NCBI GenBank assembly: GCA_934572335.1
Contig: CAKTKU010000022.1
Location: forward strand, 1 to 36,380
DNA: 36,380 nt
Direction of reading: 5' to 3'
Origin: an uncultured Oscillospiraceae bacterium
Lineage (GTDB): Bacteria > Bacillota > Clostridia > Oscillospirales > Oscillospiraceae
Positions 1 to 7,639 of the stretch are shown here, piece by piece (the first letter of the stretch is position 1; each line of letters starts with the position of its first letter). A model generated the notes under the pieces. It saw nothing but the letters and a program-made list of their open reading frames with translations. It searched no databases and was not told the origin of the DNA. Both the position numbers and the translations under genes were made by a program.

Positions 1-35
1 CTTTCCCTGTATATACTTTAAGTTCTTTTTATTGA

Positions 36-63
36 CCCCCAGTTGAACTGGGGGTTTATTTTC
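36..63 (+). terminator. Intrinsic terminator at left window edge
   Basis: A 9-bp perfect stem (CCCCCAGTT, 36-44, with AACTGGGGG, 46-54) is followed by a T-rich tract (TTTATTTT). The orientation suits transcription arriving on the + strand from a gene outside the window. Its GTTGAAC centre also occurs in the hairpin near 36322. It could be a mobile-element end, but a terminator is the simpler reading. Confidence 0.65.
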
Positions 64-71
64 GCTAAAGC

Positions 72-110
72 TCCAAATGAAATGTCCGCAGGAAAATATC
101 CTGCGGACAT
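72..110 (-). terminator. Terminator of rlmD
   Basis: A perfect 12-bp stem (82-93 with 99-110, loop AAATA) lies just beyond the rlmD stop codon. On the minus strand it is followed by TTTCATTT, a modest T tract, so it probably ends the rlmD transcript. Confidence 0.7.
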
Positions 111-121
111 AAAGGATTAGT

Positions 122-1486
122 TTATACGTATAACTTGGATAAAAGCGCCACACTCTCAACATGGCACGTCCGCGGGAACATATCCACTGCGGTCACGGCT
201 TTCAGCCCGTACCCGAGCTCAGCGAAGCGGAGAATATCCCGCGCGAGAGTTGCGGGATTGCAGGAGACGTACACCACGCGCCTCGGCTGCATCGCGGCAA
301 CGGCGGCGACGGCGCGCTCATCCATACCCTTGCGCGGCGGGTCAACGACAATGACCTCCGGCTGCAAGCCGCGCGCAGAGAGCATTTCCGCCGCCTGTCC
401 GGCATCAGCACAGATAAACTCCGCGTTCGTGACACCGTTTGCGGCGGCGTTCTTCGCCGCGTTTTCTATCGCCTCCGGCACGATCTCCGCCCCTATGACG
501 CGCCCCGCGCGGCGCGCAAGCGCAAGGCTGATCGTACCCGCGCCGCAGTAGAGATCAAAAACCAGCGCATCCGGCGACAGTGCGGCATATTCCAATGCTT
601 TGCCGTAAAGCCGCTCGGCCTGCGGCGGGTTTACCTGAAAGAACGCCTGCGGGGAAATCTCAAACGTGTTGCCGCAGAGAGTGTCTGTGATGTCGGAACG
701 TCCCCAGAGCGTGTAAAAATCCCCGGCGAGAACGGTGTTGCCGGCGGTCTTGTTGATATTCAGCACAACGCCTGTGAGCTCAGGGCACGCCTTGCGCAGA
801 TCGGCGACGACCGCGCCCGTTGCCGCGCCGAAGCCGCGCGCGGCGACGACGCAGACGACCGCGTCCGCCGTGTGCACAGCGCGGCGGCAGAAGATATGCC
901 GCACCGTGCCCTTGCCGCTTGCCTCGTCATACGCCCGAATGCCGTTTGCCAACATGAATGCTGTGACGGCGTCCGCCGCGCGGCGGCATAGCTCATTTTG
1001 GATGAGACAGTTGTCAACGGCGATAAGCTCATGACTGCGCTCGCGGTAAAACCCGGCATGCGGCTGTCCGCCGATATTGCCAACAGCAAGAATGCCCTTG
1101 TTACGGTAGTGCTCGTAGCAGTCCGCGCCGATTATCTCCGCCGCACGCACGCGCTGGCGGCCTATGTGCTCCAGCGCGTCATTCACGCGCGCGAGTTTGA
1201 AGCGCAGCTCCTCGTCATAGCTCATGTGCCACGTGTCGCATCCGCCGCACCTGCCGAAGTACGCGCATTCGGGCGCGCGGCGCTCGGGAGAGGGGACGAT
1301 GAGCCGTTCCGGGCGCGCGTACACCGCGCTCGCCGTGACCTTGACTATGCGTATATTCCACGTCTCGCCCACGATGGCGCGCGGCACGAACACGGCGTGC
1401 CCGCCTATGCGGCAAACTCCGTAGGCCTCCGAGGAGTAGCCCTCAATCTCAACAGTATAAATATCATTTTTCTTCAAATCATTCAT
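122..1486 (-). CDS. rlmD: 23S rRNA (uracil-C5)-methyltransferase, RlmD/RumA type
   Basis: This SAM-dependent enzyme methylates C5 of a uracil, in this family usually U1939 (or U747) of 23S rRNA. The 454-residue protein shows an N-terminal TRAM-like RNA-binding region (about 1-60). Cysteines C74, C80 and C83 (CAYFGRCGGC) are typical of the 4Fe-4S cluster of the RumA group. The SAM site is DLYCGAGTISLA, followed by DPPRKGMDE and the catalytic-cysteine motif VSCNPATLARD. The ATG at 1486 is chosen because an upstream TTG at 1522 is itself the -35 of a consensus promoter. No Shine-Dalgarno precedes the ATG, so the mRNA may be leaderless. It is a single gene with its own terminator. The family call is firm; the exact target uridine is inferred. 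Confidence 0.93.
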   Translation of the reverse strand: MNDLKKNDIYTVEIEGYSSEAYGVCRIGGHAVFVPRAIVGETWNIRIVKVTASAVYARPERLIVPSPERRAPECAYFGRCGGCDTWHMSYDEELRFKLARVNDALEHIGRQRVRAAEIIGADCYEHYRNKGILAVGNIGGQPHAGFYRERSHELIAVDNCLIQNELCRRAADAVTAFMLANGIRAYDEASGKGTVRHIFCRRAVHTADAVVCVVAARGFGAATGAVVADLRKACPELTGVVLNINKTAGNTVLAGDFYTLWGRSDITDTLCGNTFEISPQAFFQVNPPQAERLYGKALEYAALSPDALVFDLYCGAGTISLALARRAGRVIGAEIVPEAIENAAKNAAANGVTNAEFICADAGQAAEMLSARGLQPEVIVVDPPRKGMDERAVAAVAAMQPRRVVYVSCNPATLARDILRFAELGYGLKAVTAVDMFPRTCHVESVALLSKLYV

Positions 1487-1493
1487 AATAAAA

Positions 1494-1522
1494 ATAATAT
1501 CACATTTTGCCGCGCTTGGCAA
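1494..1522 (-). promoter_or_regulatory. Promoter of rlmD, predicted leaderless start
   Basis: On the minus strand, -35 TTGCCA (1522-1517), a 17-bp spacer and -10 TATTAT (1499-1494) are followed by only 7 nt before the ATG at 1486. Transcription would start at or next to the start codon, in keeping with the absence of a ribosome-binding site. Confidence 0.6.
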
Positions 1523-1628
1523 TTCAAGAGTGCTCGTATCAAGGAAAACATTTGCAGCATATTTATAAGGAATGCTCAGATAATACTAATGCTCAAATAT
1601 TAATTGACCAGAATTCAGGAGGATAAAA

Positions 1629-1928
1629 ATGAAAAAAGTTATCGTTTACATTGTCATGACGTGCATACTGGCTCTTTCCCTGTGCGGCTGCGGCGCGGAT
1701 ATGCCCGCCGACACCGGCATTGACAACACCGTCCCCACGGCGATGCCGACGGCCACTGCGAAGGTTACGCCCATCATCACGCCCGACGTTACCGACGGCG
1801 CTGTCACTGATACCGACGGCATTATCGGCGACACTGCCGCCTCGCCCAGCGCCGCTGTGACGGACAACGCTGCCAACACGGCGAGCCCGGAGATCGGCAC
1901 GGACACCACCGCCGCACCCAAGAAATAA
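1629..1928 (+). CDS. Small secreted lipoprotein of unknown function
   Basis: A 99-residue protein with a lipoprotein signal peptide: KK at the N-terminus, hydrophobic core about 4-18, and lipobox LCGC with the lipidated cysteine at 21. The mature part is low-complexity, rich in Thr, Ala, Pro, Asp and Val (repeated TATA, ITPDVTDG and VTDTDG-like stretches). This looks like an unstructured surface tether rather than an enzyme. A strong AGGAGG (1617-1622) sits 6 nt before the ATG, and a terminator follows directly, so the gene is monocistronic. No function can be assigned. Because the composition is simple, family membership cannot be judged by eye, but start, signal and terminator all support a real gene. 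Confidence 0.8.
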   Translation: MKKVIVYIVMTCILALSLCGCGADMPADTGIDNTVPTAMPTATAKVTPIITPDVTDGAVTDTDGIIGDTAASPSAAVTDNAANTASPEIGTDTTAAPKK

Positions 1929-1939
1929 AAATGTTCACA

Positions 1940-1975
1940 AATGAGCCTCATTTCCGAGGCTCATTGTCTATTTTT
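1940..1975 (+). terminator. Terminator of the lipoprotein gene
   Basis: A perfect 10-bp stem (1940-1949 with 1956-1965, loop ATTTCC) is followed by GTCTATTTTT. Confidence 0.85.
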
Positions 1976-2037
1976 CCTCTTGAAATAGCGTGTCCGCCGC
2001 GCTATTATGGTTGAAGATCAAAAGAGGAGGCAATGAC

Positions 2038-2580
2038 ATGAGCTATATACCAACACCCGAACAGGCGGAAGAGCTGCTGAAGCGCTTCAACAAGGAGCCG
2101 TTCCATATTCAGCACGGCGAGACTGTGTCAAAGGTCATGGGGGAGTTCGCCAAAGAGTACGACCCGGAGAGCGTCGACTTCTGGCGCACGGTGGGCATGC
2201 TGCATGATATAGATTTTGAGCTGTACCCGGAGCAGCACTGCGTCAAGGCAAATGAAATGCTGCACGAGCTGGACGTTGACGAGGACGTCATCCACGCCGT
2301 GATAAGCCATGGCTACGGCATATGCATTGACGTTGCGCCGGAGAAATACATGGAAAAGGTGCTCTTCGCCACGGACGAGCTCACGGGGCTTATCGGCGCG
2401 GTCGCGCTCATGCGCCCGACCGGGCTTGAGGGCATGGAGGTCAAGTCCGTGATGAAGAAGTTCAAGGACAAGAAGTTTGCCGCGGGTTGCTCGCGCGACG
2501 TCATACGCCGCGGTGCGGAGATGATGGGCGTGGAGCTTAACGAGCTTATCGCCAGGACCATTGACGCGATGCGCGCCTGA
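2038..2580 (+). CDS. HD-domain metal-dependent hydrolase
   Basis: A 180-residue protein of the HD superfamily, whose members hydrolyse phosphoester bonds with a divalent metal. Visible ligands are H26 (HIQHGE), H56-D57 (MLHDID), H86/H91 (IHAVISHGYG) and D113 (ATDELTG), the usual H...HD...D layout. There is no extra domain and no signal peptide, so it is cytoplasmic. The ATG at 2038 is chosen because GAGGAGG (2024-2030) lies 7 nt upstream; an in-frame extension to 1990 has no support. The stop overlaps the next gene by one base (TGATG), implying translational coupling with the phosphopantetheinyl transferase. Substrate is unknown; small stand-alone HD proteins of this type are usually annotated only as HD hydrolases. 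Confidence 0.85.
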   Translation: MSYIPTPEQAEELLKRFNKEPFHIQHGETVSKVMGEFAKEYDPESVDFWRTVGMLHDIDFELYPEQHCVKANEMLHELDVDEDVIHAVISHGYGICIDVAPEKYMEKVLFATDELTGLIGAVALMRPTGLEGMEVKSVMKKFKDKKFAAGCSRDVIRRGAEMMGVELNELIARTIDAMRA

Positions 2581-3182
2581 TGCTGAGAATATACTACGCG
2601 GACGTGTCCGGGCTTGATCCCGCCGGGGACTATGCGCTGTCGGAATACCGGCGCGCGCGGCTGGCGAGCGTCCGGCAGGACGCCTCGCGCCGGTGCGGCA
2701 TCGGGGCGGAGCTGCTTTTGAACCGCGCTGTGTCGGACTGGCGGAGCGATTTCCCGCTCCCGCTCGACATAGTGACGCTCGAACACGGTAAGCCCGCACT
2801 GCGCGGGGGAGAGATATATATCGGGCTGTCGCACTCCGGCACATATGCCGCCGCCGCGGTGTGTGATGAGGACTTCGGGCTTGACATACAGCGCGATATG
2901 CCGCCGAACATCGCGCTGGCACGGCGGTTCTTTGCCGCCGACGAGCAGGAGTATATAGCCCGCGCGGCGGATGCGGGGCTTGCGTTCACCGAAATCTGGT
3001 GCAGGAAGGAGAGCTATATAAAGGCTCTTGGTACGGGGCTTGCGACCCCGCTGCCGTCGTTTTCGGTGACGGATATGCAAGGTATGTGGCACTGCGCGCC
3101 TGACGGCTGTCAGCTTGCCGTGTGTGTTCCGGGGCAGGAGAGCATAGAGCCCGACGTGATAGAAAAAATAGAGCTGCTTTGA
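2580..3182 (+). CDS. 4'-phosphopantetheinyl transferase, Sfp type
   Basis: Transfers phosphopantetheine from CoA to a serine of acyl- or peptidyl-carrier proteins. The 200-residue length is close to the Sfp family (about 220). Motifs include the substrate loop GKPAL (70-74), the SHSG motif (84-87), the metal site GLDIQ (100-104) and the WCRKESYIKALGTGL block (about 140-154) with E144 as a further metal ligand. The family usually has Glu where Q104 stands, a noticeable variation that leaves D102 and E144 as the acidic ligands. It is translationally coupled to the HD hydrolase. No PKS, NRPS or fatty-acid genes are nearby, so the target carrier protein is unknown. The stop codon lies inside the terminator stem. 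Confidence 0.88.
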   Translation: MLRIYYADVSGLDPAGDYALSEYRRARLASVRQDASRRCGIGAELLLNRAVSDWRSDFPLPLDIVTLEHGKPALRGGEIYIGLSHSGTYAAAAVCDEDFGLDIQRDMPPNIALARRFFAADEQEYIARAADAGLAFTEIWCRKESYIKALGTGLATPLPSFSVTDMQGMWHCAPDGCQLAVCVPGQESIEPDVIEKIELL

Positions 3183-3203
3183 CGATAAAGCAGCTCTATT
3201 TTT
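3164..3203. terminator. Bidirectional terminator between the PPTase gene and dapA
   Basis: A perfect 17-bp stem (3164-3180 with 3187-3203, loop GACGAT) has A-runs on the 5' arm and T-runs on the 3' arm, so it works on both strands. It includes the last codons and stop of the phosphopantetheinyl transferase gene and also serves the convergent dapA. Confidence 0.88.
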
Positions 3204-3269
3204 GTACCGGTCAGGATATACACTACGTATACCCCGCGTCACGCTTTGTGATATAGGTATACGAAAAGT

Positions 3270-4160
3270 TTACACATTCAGCCCGGCTTCCGCAAGGGTA
3301 TTGCGAAGGTAGGTGAAATGCTCGTCGCTCATTGATGTGAGCGGCAGACGGAGCATTCCGGAGTCCATGCCGAGCATCTTCATCGCGGCTTTGACGGGGA
3401 TGGGGTTGGTTTCAATAAAGAGTGCGGAGAAGAGCTTTGCGTATTTCGCGTACAGCTCCGTCGCGTCCTTGAAGCTGCCGTCGAGGCAGAGCTGGCACAG
3501 CTTTGACACTACCCCCGGCACGATATTCGACGCGACGGAGATCACGCCCAGCGCGCCGAGTGCCATCATCGGCACGGTGTTGTCGTCGTTCCCGCTCCAT
3601 ATGTAAAGGTCGTTCCCACAGCGGCTGACGATCTCACCGACGAGACTGAGGTTGCCGGAGGCCTCCTTCACGCCGACGATGTTCGGGTGCGCGGCGAGCT
3701 CCTTATATGTCTCCGGGGCGATGCCTATGCCTGTGCGGCTGGGAACATTGTAGAGTATCATCGGGATGTCGACCCGGTCGGCAACATACGTGAAGTGCTC
3801 CACAAGCCCTTTCTGCGTGGATTTATTATAATATGGCGTGACCATGAGTATGCCGTCCGCACCGGCAAAGCGCGCGTTCTCGGCATTCTTGAGCGCGGTG
3901 TCGGTGTTGTTGCTGCCGACGCCGACGATCACCTTCATGCGGGAGTTATTCGCTCTTATCGCGAAGCGGACGAGCTCTTCATATTCATTGCGCGTGACGG
4001 TCGCGTTCTCGCCGGTCGTCCCGCACACCACGATGGCGGACGTGCCGTTCTCAAACTGAAAGTCTATGTTTTTCCTAAGCTGGTCGTAGTCTATTCCGTG
4101 CTCGTTGAACGGAGTGACGATAGCCGTGCATGAACCCTTAAAAACAGGTGTTTTGACCAT
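3270..4160 (-). CDS. dapA: 4-hydroxy-tetrahydrodipicolinate synthase
   Basis: Condenses pyruvate with aspartate semialdehyde in the diaminopimelate/lysine pathway, which also supplies dipicolinate for spores. The 296-residue length is typical. Conserved features: GTTGENAT (47-54), Y137 in LYNVPSRTG with R142, and the Schiff-base lysine K165 in GVKEASGN. The start is set by AGGAGG (4173-4168) 7 nt upstream of the ATG at 4160; the longer reading to 4193 has no such site. It is divergent from queA and transcribed alone, sharing a terminator with the convergent PPTase gene. DapA homologues include N-acetylneuraminate lyase and related aldolases, but TTGE, the SRTG arginine and the length favour DapA. 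Confidence 0.92.
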   Translation of the reverse strand: MVKTPVFKGSCTAIVTPFNEHGIDYDQLRKNIDFQFENGTSAIVVCGTTGENATVTRNEYEELVRFAIRANNSRMKVIVGVGSNNTDTALKNAENARFAGADGILMVTPYYNKSTQKGLVEHFTYVADRVDIPMILYNVPSRTGIGIAPETYKELAAHPNIVGVKEASGNLSLVGEIVSRCGNDLYIWSGNDDNTVPMMALGALGVISVASNIVPGVVSKLCQLCLDGSFKDATELYAKYAKLFSALFIETNPIPVKAAMKMLGMDSGMLRLPLTSMSDEHFTYLRNTLAEAGLNV

Positions 4161-4234
4161 AATGTGCCTCCTAGATAAAAATTGTTTCGGCACGAAGAGA
4201 ATATTCGCGGATAACGCGCATTATGACCGGGGCG

Positions 4235-4263
4235 TTGAAAAACGCCGAACTGTCTGGTATAAT
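4235..4263 (+). promoter_or_regulatory. Promoter of queA-tgt
   Basis: Near-perfect sigma-A promoter: TTGAAA (4235-4240), 17-bp spacer, TATAAT (4258-4263). The leader to the queA ATG would be only about 38 nt. Confidence 0.85.
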
Positions 4264-4307
4264 ACATAGAAGCGATACAGTTAATTTGATAATCGGAGCA
4301 TAATTCA

Positions 4308-5330
4308 ATGAAGAAATCGGATTTTGATTTTTACCTCCCGGAGGAGCTTATTGCGCAGACCCCGCTGGAAAAGCGGGACAGCTCGCGCCTTCTGGTGCTG
4401 GACAAGGCGACGGGTGCGCTTGAGCACCGGCATTTTTACGAGCTGCCCGAATTTCTCAATGAGGGCGATTGCCTCGTGCTGAATAATTCCCGCGTCCTGC
4501 CCGCACGGCTCATCGGCGCGCGCGAGACTGGCGGCGCGGTGGAGCTTGTGCTGCTGCGCGATCTGGGCGAGGGACGCTGGGAGTGCCTGAGCCGTCCGGG
4601 CAGAAAGACCAAGCCCGGCACAAAGCTTGTGTTCGGCGGGGGAGAGCTGACGGCGGAGGTCGAGAGCGTTGCCGAGGGCGGCAACAGAATAGTGCGCTTT
4701 GATTACGAGGGGATATTCCTCGAAGTGTTGGAGCGCCTCGGCAAAATGCCCCTGCCGCCGTACATCAAGGAAGAGCTGAACGACCCGGAGCGCTATCAGA
4801 CGGTGTACTCCCGTGAGCTGGGCAGCGCCGCCGCACCCACGGCAGGGCTGCATTTCACGCAGGAGCTGCTGGATAAGATTGCCGCGAAGGGTGTGAAGGT
4901 GTGCTATGTGACGCTGCATGTCGGCCTCGGCACGTTCCGCCCTGTCAAGGAAGACGAGATAGAGCAGCACGAGATGCACTCGGAGTTCTGCATCGTGCCG
5001 GAGGATACGGCGCGGATAATAAGCGAGACGAAGCGGCGCGGCGGCAGGGTCATAGCCGTCGGTACGACCTCGTGCCGGACGCTTGAGAGCTTCGCCAAGG
5101 ACGACGGGACGATCGAGCCCAGCTCCGGCTGGACGGATATTTTCATCTATCCCGGCTATAAATTCAAGTGCATTGACGCGCTGGTGACGAATTTCCACCT
5201 GCCGGAGAGCACGCTCATCATGCTCGTCTCCGCCCTTGCAGGGCGCGAGCACGTCCTCAACGCATATAAGGTCGCCGTGGAGGAGCGGTATCGGTTTTTC
5301 TCCTTCGGCGACGCGATGTTTATAAAATAA
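4308..5330 (+). CDS. queA: S-adenosylmethionine:tRNA ribosyltransferase-isomerase
   Basis: Transfers and isomerises the ribosyl moiety of SAM onto preQ1 in tRNA to give epoxyqueuosine. The 340-residue length is standard. Recognisable blocks: FDFYLPEELIAQ at the N-terminus, DSSRLLVLD, LVLNNSRVLPARL, PLPPYIK, SAAAPTAGLHFT, HVGLGTFRPV, GTTSCRTLES and TNFHLPESTLIMLVSA. GGAG precedes the ATG at 4308 by 9 nt. It is the first gene of the queA-tgt unit, 18 bp before tgt. The leader is too short to hold a preQ1 riboswitch, so the promoter is probably constitutive. Confidence 0.97.
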   Translation: MKKSDFDFYLPEELIAQTPLEKRDSSRLLVLDKATGALEHRHFYELPEFLNEGDCLVLNNSRVLPARLIGARETGGAVELVLLRDLGEGRWECLSRPGRKTKPGTKLVFGGGELTAEVESVAEGGNRIVRFDYEGIFLEVLERLGKMPLPPYIKEELNDPERYQTVYSRELGSAAAPTAGLHFTQELLDKIAAKGVKVCYVTLHVGLGTFRPVKEDEIEQHEMHSEFCIVPEDTARIISETKRRGGRVIAVGTTSCRTLESFAKDDGTIEPSSGWTDIFIYPGYKFKCIDALVTNFHLPESTLIMLVSALAGREHVLNAYKVAVEERYRFFSFGDAMFIK

Positions 5331-5348
5331 TCATATAAGAGGGAATAT

Positions 5349-6479
5349 ATGTACAAGCTTTTGAAACAGGAAGGACACGCGCGGCGAGGCGAACTTGAAA
5401 CGCCGCACGGCACTGTGCAGACCCCGGTATTCATGAATGTCGGCACGCAGGGCGCGATAAAAGGCGCGCTCTCCGCGCGCGACCTTGAGGAGATAGGCTG
5501 TCAGGTGGAGCTGTCAAACACCTACCATCTCCATGTTCGCCCCGGCGACGGGCTTATCAAGGAGATGGGCGGTCTGCACAGATTCATGACGTGGGACGGG
5601 CCCATTCTCACGGACAGCGGCGGATTCCAGATATTTTCGCTGGCAAAGCTGCGCAAGATAACCGAGGAAGGCGTGAAGTTCAACTCCCATGTCGACGGGC
5701 GGCACATTTTCATGGGGCCGGAGGAGAGCATGCGTATCCAGTCCAACCTCGGCTCGGACATCGCCATGGCGTTTGACGAGTGCATCAAGATACCGTCGCC
5801 GCGCGATTATGTGGAACGCTCATGCGCGCGCACGGTGCGCTGGCTCGAACGGTGCAAGGTAGCGCTTGCTGACTGCAACAGCCGTGACGACGCTGTCAAC
5901 CCCGGACAGATGCTCTTCGGCATAAACCAGGGCGCGGTGTTCCACGACATACGCATTGACCACATGAAGCGCATTGCGGAGCTTGATCTGCCGGGATACG
6001 CCATCGGCGGGCTCGCAGTGGGGGAGACGCATCAGGAGATGTACGACACCATTGAGGCGGTCGAGGAGCATATGCCAAAGGACAAGCCGCGCTATCTCAT
6101 GGGCGTCGGCACGCCGGGCAATATTATCGAGAGCGTGTACCGCGGCGTGGACTTTTTCGACTGCGTCATGCCGGCCAGAAACGGAAGGCACGGGCATCTC
6201 TTCACGTGGAGCGGAATCATCAACATAAAGAATGAGAAATACGCCAAGGACAGCGAGCCGATAGATCCGCTGTGCGGCTGCCCTGTGTGTCGCCGCTACT
6301 CGCGCGCCTATGTGCGCCATCTTTTCAAGGCGGAGGAGATGCTGGCCATGCGCCTTGCCGTCACGCATAACCTGTATTTCTACAACAGCCTCACAAAGCG
6401 CATCCGCGAAAGCCTTGACAAGGGCGAGTTCGACGCATTCAGACGGCAGTATACAGAAATTTTAGATAAGCGCATATAA
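5349..6479 (+). CDS. tgt: tRNA-guanine transglycosylase (queuine tRNA-ribosyltransferase)
   Basis: Exchanges guanine-34 of GUN-anticodon tRNAs for preQ1. The 376-residue protein has the bacterial TGT signatures SNTYHLHVRPG, TDSGGFQIFSL (with active-site D89), GGLAVGE, DCVMPARNGRHG (nucleophile region) and the zinc site CGCPVCRRYSRAYVRHLF with a later His. It follows queA by 18 bp, so both tRNA-modification steps are made together. The next gene, yajC, has its own promoter, although queA-tgt-yajC is a common bacterial order and read-through is likely. Confidence 0.97.
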   Translation: MYKLLKQEGHARRGELETPHGTVQTPVFMNVGTQGAIKGALSARDLEEIGCQVELSNTYHLHVRPGDGLIKEMGGLHRFMTWDGPILTDSGGFQIFSLAKLRKITEEGVKFNSHVDGRHIFMGPEESMRIQSNLGSDIAMAFDECIKIPSPRDYVERSCARTVRWLERCKVALADCNSRDDAVNPGQMLFGINQGAVFHDIRIDHMKRIAELDLPGYAIGGLAVGETHQEMYDTIEAVEEHMPKDKPRYLMGVGTPGNIIESVYRGVDFFDCVMPARNGRHGHLFTWSGIINIKNEKYAKDSEPIDPLCGCPVCRRYSRAYVRHLFKAEEMLAMRLAVTHNLYFYNSLTKRIRESLDKGEFDAFRRQYTEILDKRI

Positions 6480-6483
6480 AATC

Positions 6484-6512
6484 TTGAAATTACCGCAAGT
6501 TCCATGTATAAT
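6484..6512 (+). promoter_or_regulatory. Promoter of yajC
   Basis: TTGAAA (6484-6489), 17-bp spacer, TATAAT (6507-6512), starting just after the tgt stop codon. It uses the same hexamers as the queA promoter. Confidence 0.85.
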
Positions 6513-6544
6513 AAGAACACTTTATTATTGGAGGTAAACCCTAA

Positions 6545-6892
6545 ATGCTTTTCCTTTTTGATGCAAGCGCAGCAAATGCTGCCGGAGGCGGCTCTTCTAT
6601 GATCGTTATGATCGTATTGATGTTTGCGATCTTCTATTTCCTTATAATCCGTCCTGAGAACAAGAAGAAGAAAAAGACGGAAGAGATGCGCAATTCTCTC
6701 TCCCTCGGCGATGAGATCACCACCATCGGCGGTCTGACCGGCAAGATCGTTCAGGTCACTGAGGACACCATCACTTTCGAGACCGGCGAGGACAGAGTCC
6801 GCATCCAGGCGAAGAAATGGTCCATTTCCACCACCGCAAAGATGGAAGCTGCCGAGGCGGAAGCCAGAGCCAACAAGGGCAAGAAGAAGTAA
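6545..6892 (+). CDS. yajC: Preprotein translocase subunit YajC
   Basis: Small membrane accessory protein of the SecDF-YajC complex. The 115 residues have one N-terminal transmembrane helix (about 18-36, MIVMIVLMFAIFYFLIIRP) followed by the family hallmark RPENKKKKKTEEM. A compact cytoplasmic domain (LGDEITTIGGLTGKIV) and a charged, Ala/Lys-rich tail follow. GGAGG (6530-6534) lies 10 nt upstream of the ATG. The usual downstream secD and secF are not here. A TIGR04086-type membrane protein follows instead, a neighbour also seen in other Firmicutes. The gene ends about 40 bp before a strong hairpin. Confidence 0.93.
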   Translation: MLFLFDASAANAAGGGSSMIVMIVLMFAIFYFLIIRPENKKKKKTEEMRNSLSLGDEITTIGGLTGKIVQVTEDTITFETGEDRVRIQAKKWSISTTAKMEAAEAEARANKGKKK

Positions 6893-6928
6893 TCTCGCCG
6901 CCCTCTGCGTACAATAGAATTAAACGCG

Positions 6929-6973
6929 CCCCCTGTTAATAGGATGTACTACATCAAATTAACAGGGGGTTTT
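6929..6973 (+). terminator. Terminator-like double hairpin after yajC
   Basis: A perfect 12-bp outer stem (6929-6940 with 6958-6969) encloses an inner 6-bp stem (6943-6948 with 6950-6955), followed by TTTT. The 3' arm AGGGGG also serves as the only plausible ribosome-binding site for the next gene, so structure and translation there are mutually exclusive. Confidence 0.75.
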
Positions 6974-6976
6974 CGC

Positions 6977-7396
6977 TTGAACAAGACTTTTGAACTGCCC
7001 GACGCGCGCTTTATCCTGCACGCGGCCGCCGCGTGGGCAGCGGCGGCGGTGGTGCTTGCGCTGCTCGCCGCGCTCGCGGTGTCGCAGCTTTCTATCCCGG
7101 CGGGCGCGATAGGGTATATCAGCTCGGCGATGAGCTTCATCGCGGCGCTCATCGCCGGCAGCCGCGCCGCGCGCGAGAGGAAGACCGGCGCGGTGTACAC
7201 CGGGCTTGTTGTAGGGGTCGTCATAACAACGCTTGCGCTGACGCTCGGCTTCATCGTTGCGGGGAGCAGCATTGAGGCGGACGGCGTGCTGAGCGTTGTG
7301 ACCTTCACGCTCGCCGGATGCCTTGCGGGCAGCGTTTTCTTCGCCGGTGGGCGCAGAAAAACCGCAAAGAGCAGATCGGCGCGCAGAAAGGCGTAG
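6977..7396 (+). CDS. TIGR04086-like four-helix membrane protein
   Basis: A 139-residue hydrophobic protein with four likely transmembrane segments: helix 1 rich in Ala/Val around AAAWAAAAVVLALLAALAV, helix 2 GAIGYISSAMSFIAALIAG, helix 3 GLVVGVVITTLALTLGFIV and helix 4 VVTFTLAGCLAGSVFFAG. A basic tail ends in RRKA. The layout and its place after yajC match the TIGR04086/YrzE-type family of unknown function. The start is put at TTG 6977 because AGGGGG lies 7 nt upstream. An in-frame ATG at 6944 falls inside the terminator hairpin and would add 11 residues. No promoter is visible, so expression probably depends on read-through from yajC. Confidence 0.75.
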   Translation: MNKTFELPDARFILHAAAAWAAAAVVLALLAALAVSQLSIPAGAIGYISSAMSFIAALIAGSRAARERKTGAVYTGLVVGVVITTLALTLGFIVAGSSIEADGVLSVVTFTLAGCLAGSVFFAGGRRKTAKSRSARRKA

Positions 7397-7586
7397 GGGA
7401 GGCCAGCGTAAACATATTTGCATTGACATAATCGCAAGAAATAATTTGTTCATTTTTGAAATTATTTTTTATCAATATCTTGGGGTTCTGGCGTAAAAAG
7501 CGACAAACGACCACAAATAATTGTGATTAACGGGTAACAAGAGTTAACATAAAGAAAAATTATTTTGCAAAAAAGTAAAAAAAGAC
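7397..7586. other. AT-rich intergenic region, no gene seen
   Basis: About 190 bp of markedly AT-rich DNA, unlike its GC-rich surroundings. It contains A/T runs and several TAAC/GTTA motifs (around 7525-7545). No credible ORF, tRNA or strong hairpin was found. It precedes the promoter and leader RNA of the XerD-like gene and may hold UP-element or regulator sites. Confidence 0.5.
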
Positions 7587-7615
7587 TTGATTTTTTTGCT
7601 CGCGTGTAATATATT
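7587..7615 (+). promoter_or_regulatory. Promoter of the XerD-like gene
   Basis: TTGATT (7587-7592), 17-bp spacer, TATATT (7610-7615), with long A/T runs upstream. The start would be near 7622, leaving a leader of about 160 nt. Confidence 0.6.
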
Positions 7616-7639
7616 GTTACCAGAGCAGTTATGTTAAGC

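Noticed and set aside
4264..4307. preQ1 riboswitch before queA
   Set aside because: The leader after the promoter is about 38 nt with no stable hairpin or C-rich loop, too short and simple for a preQ1 aptamer.
6944..6976. ATG start for the TIGR04086-like gene
   Set aside because: It lies inside the loop of a strong terminator hairpin and has no spaced ribosome-binding site; TTG 6977 is preferred.
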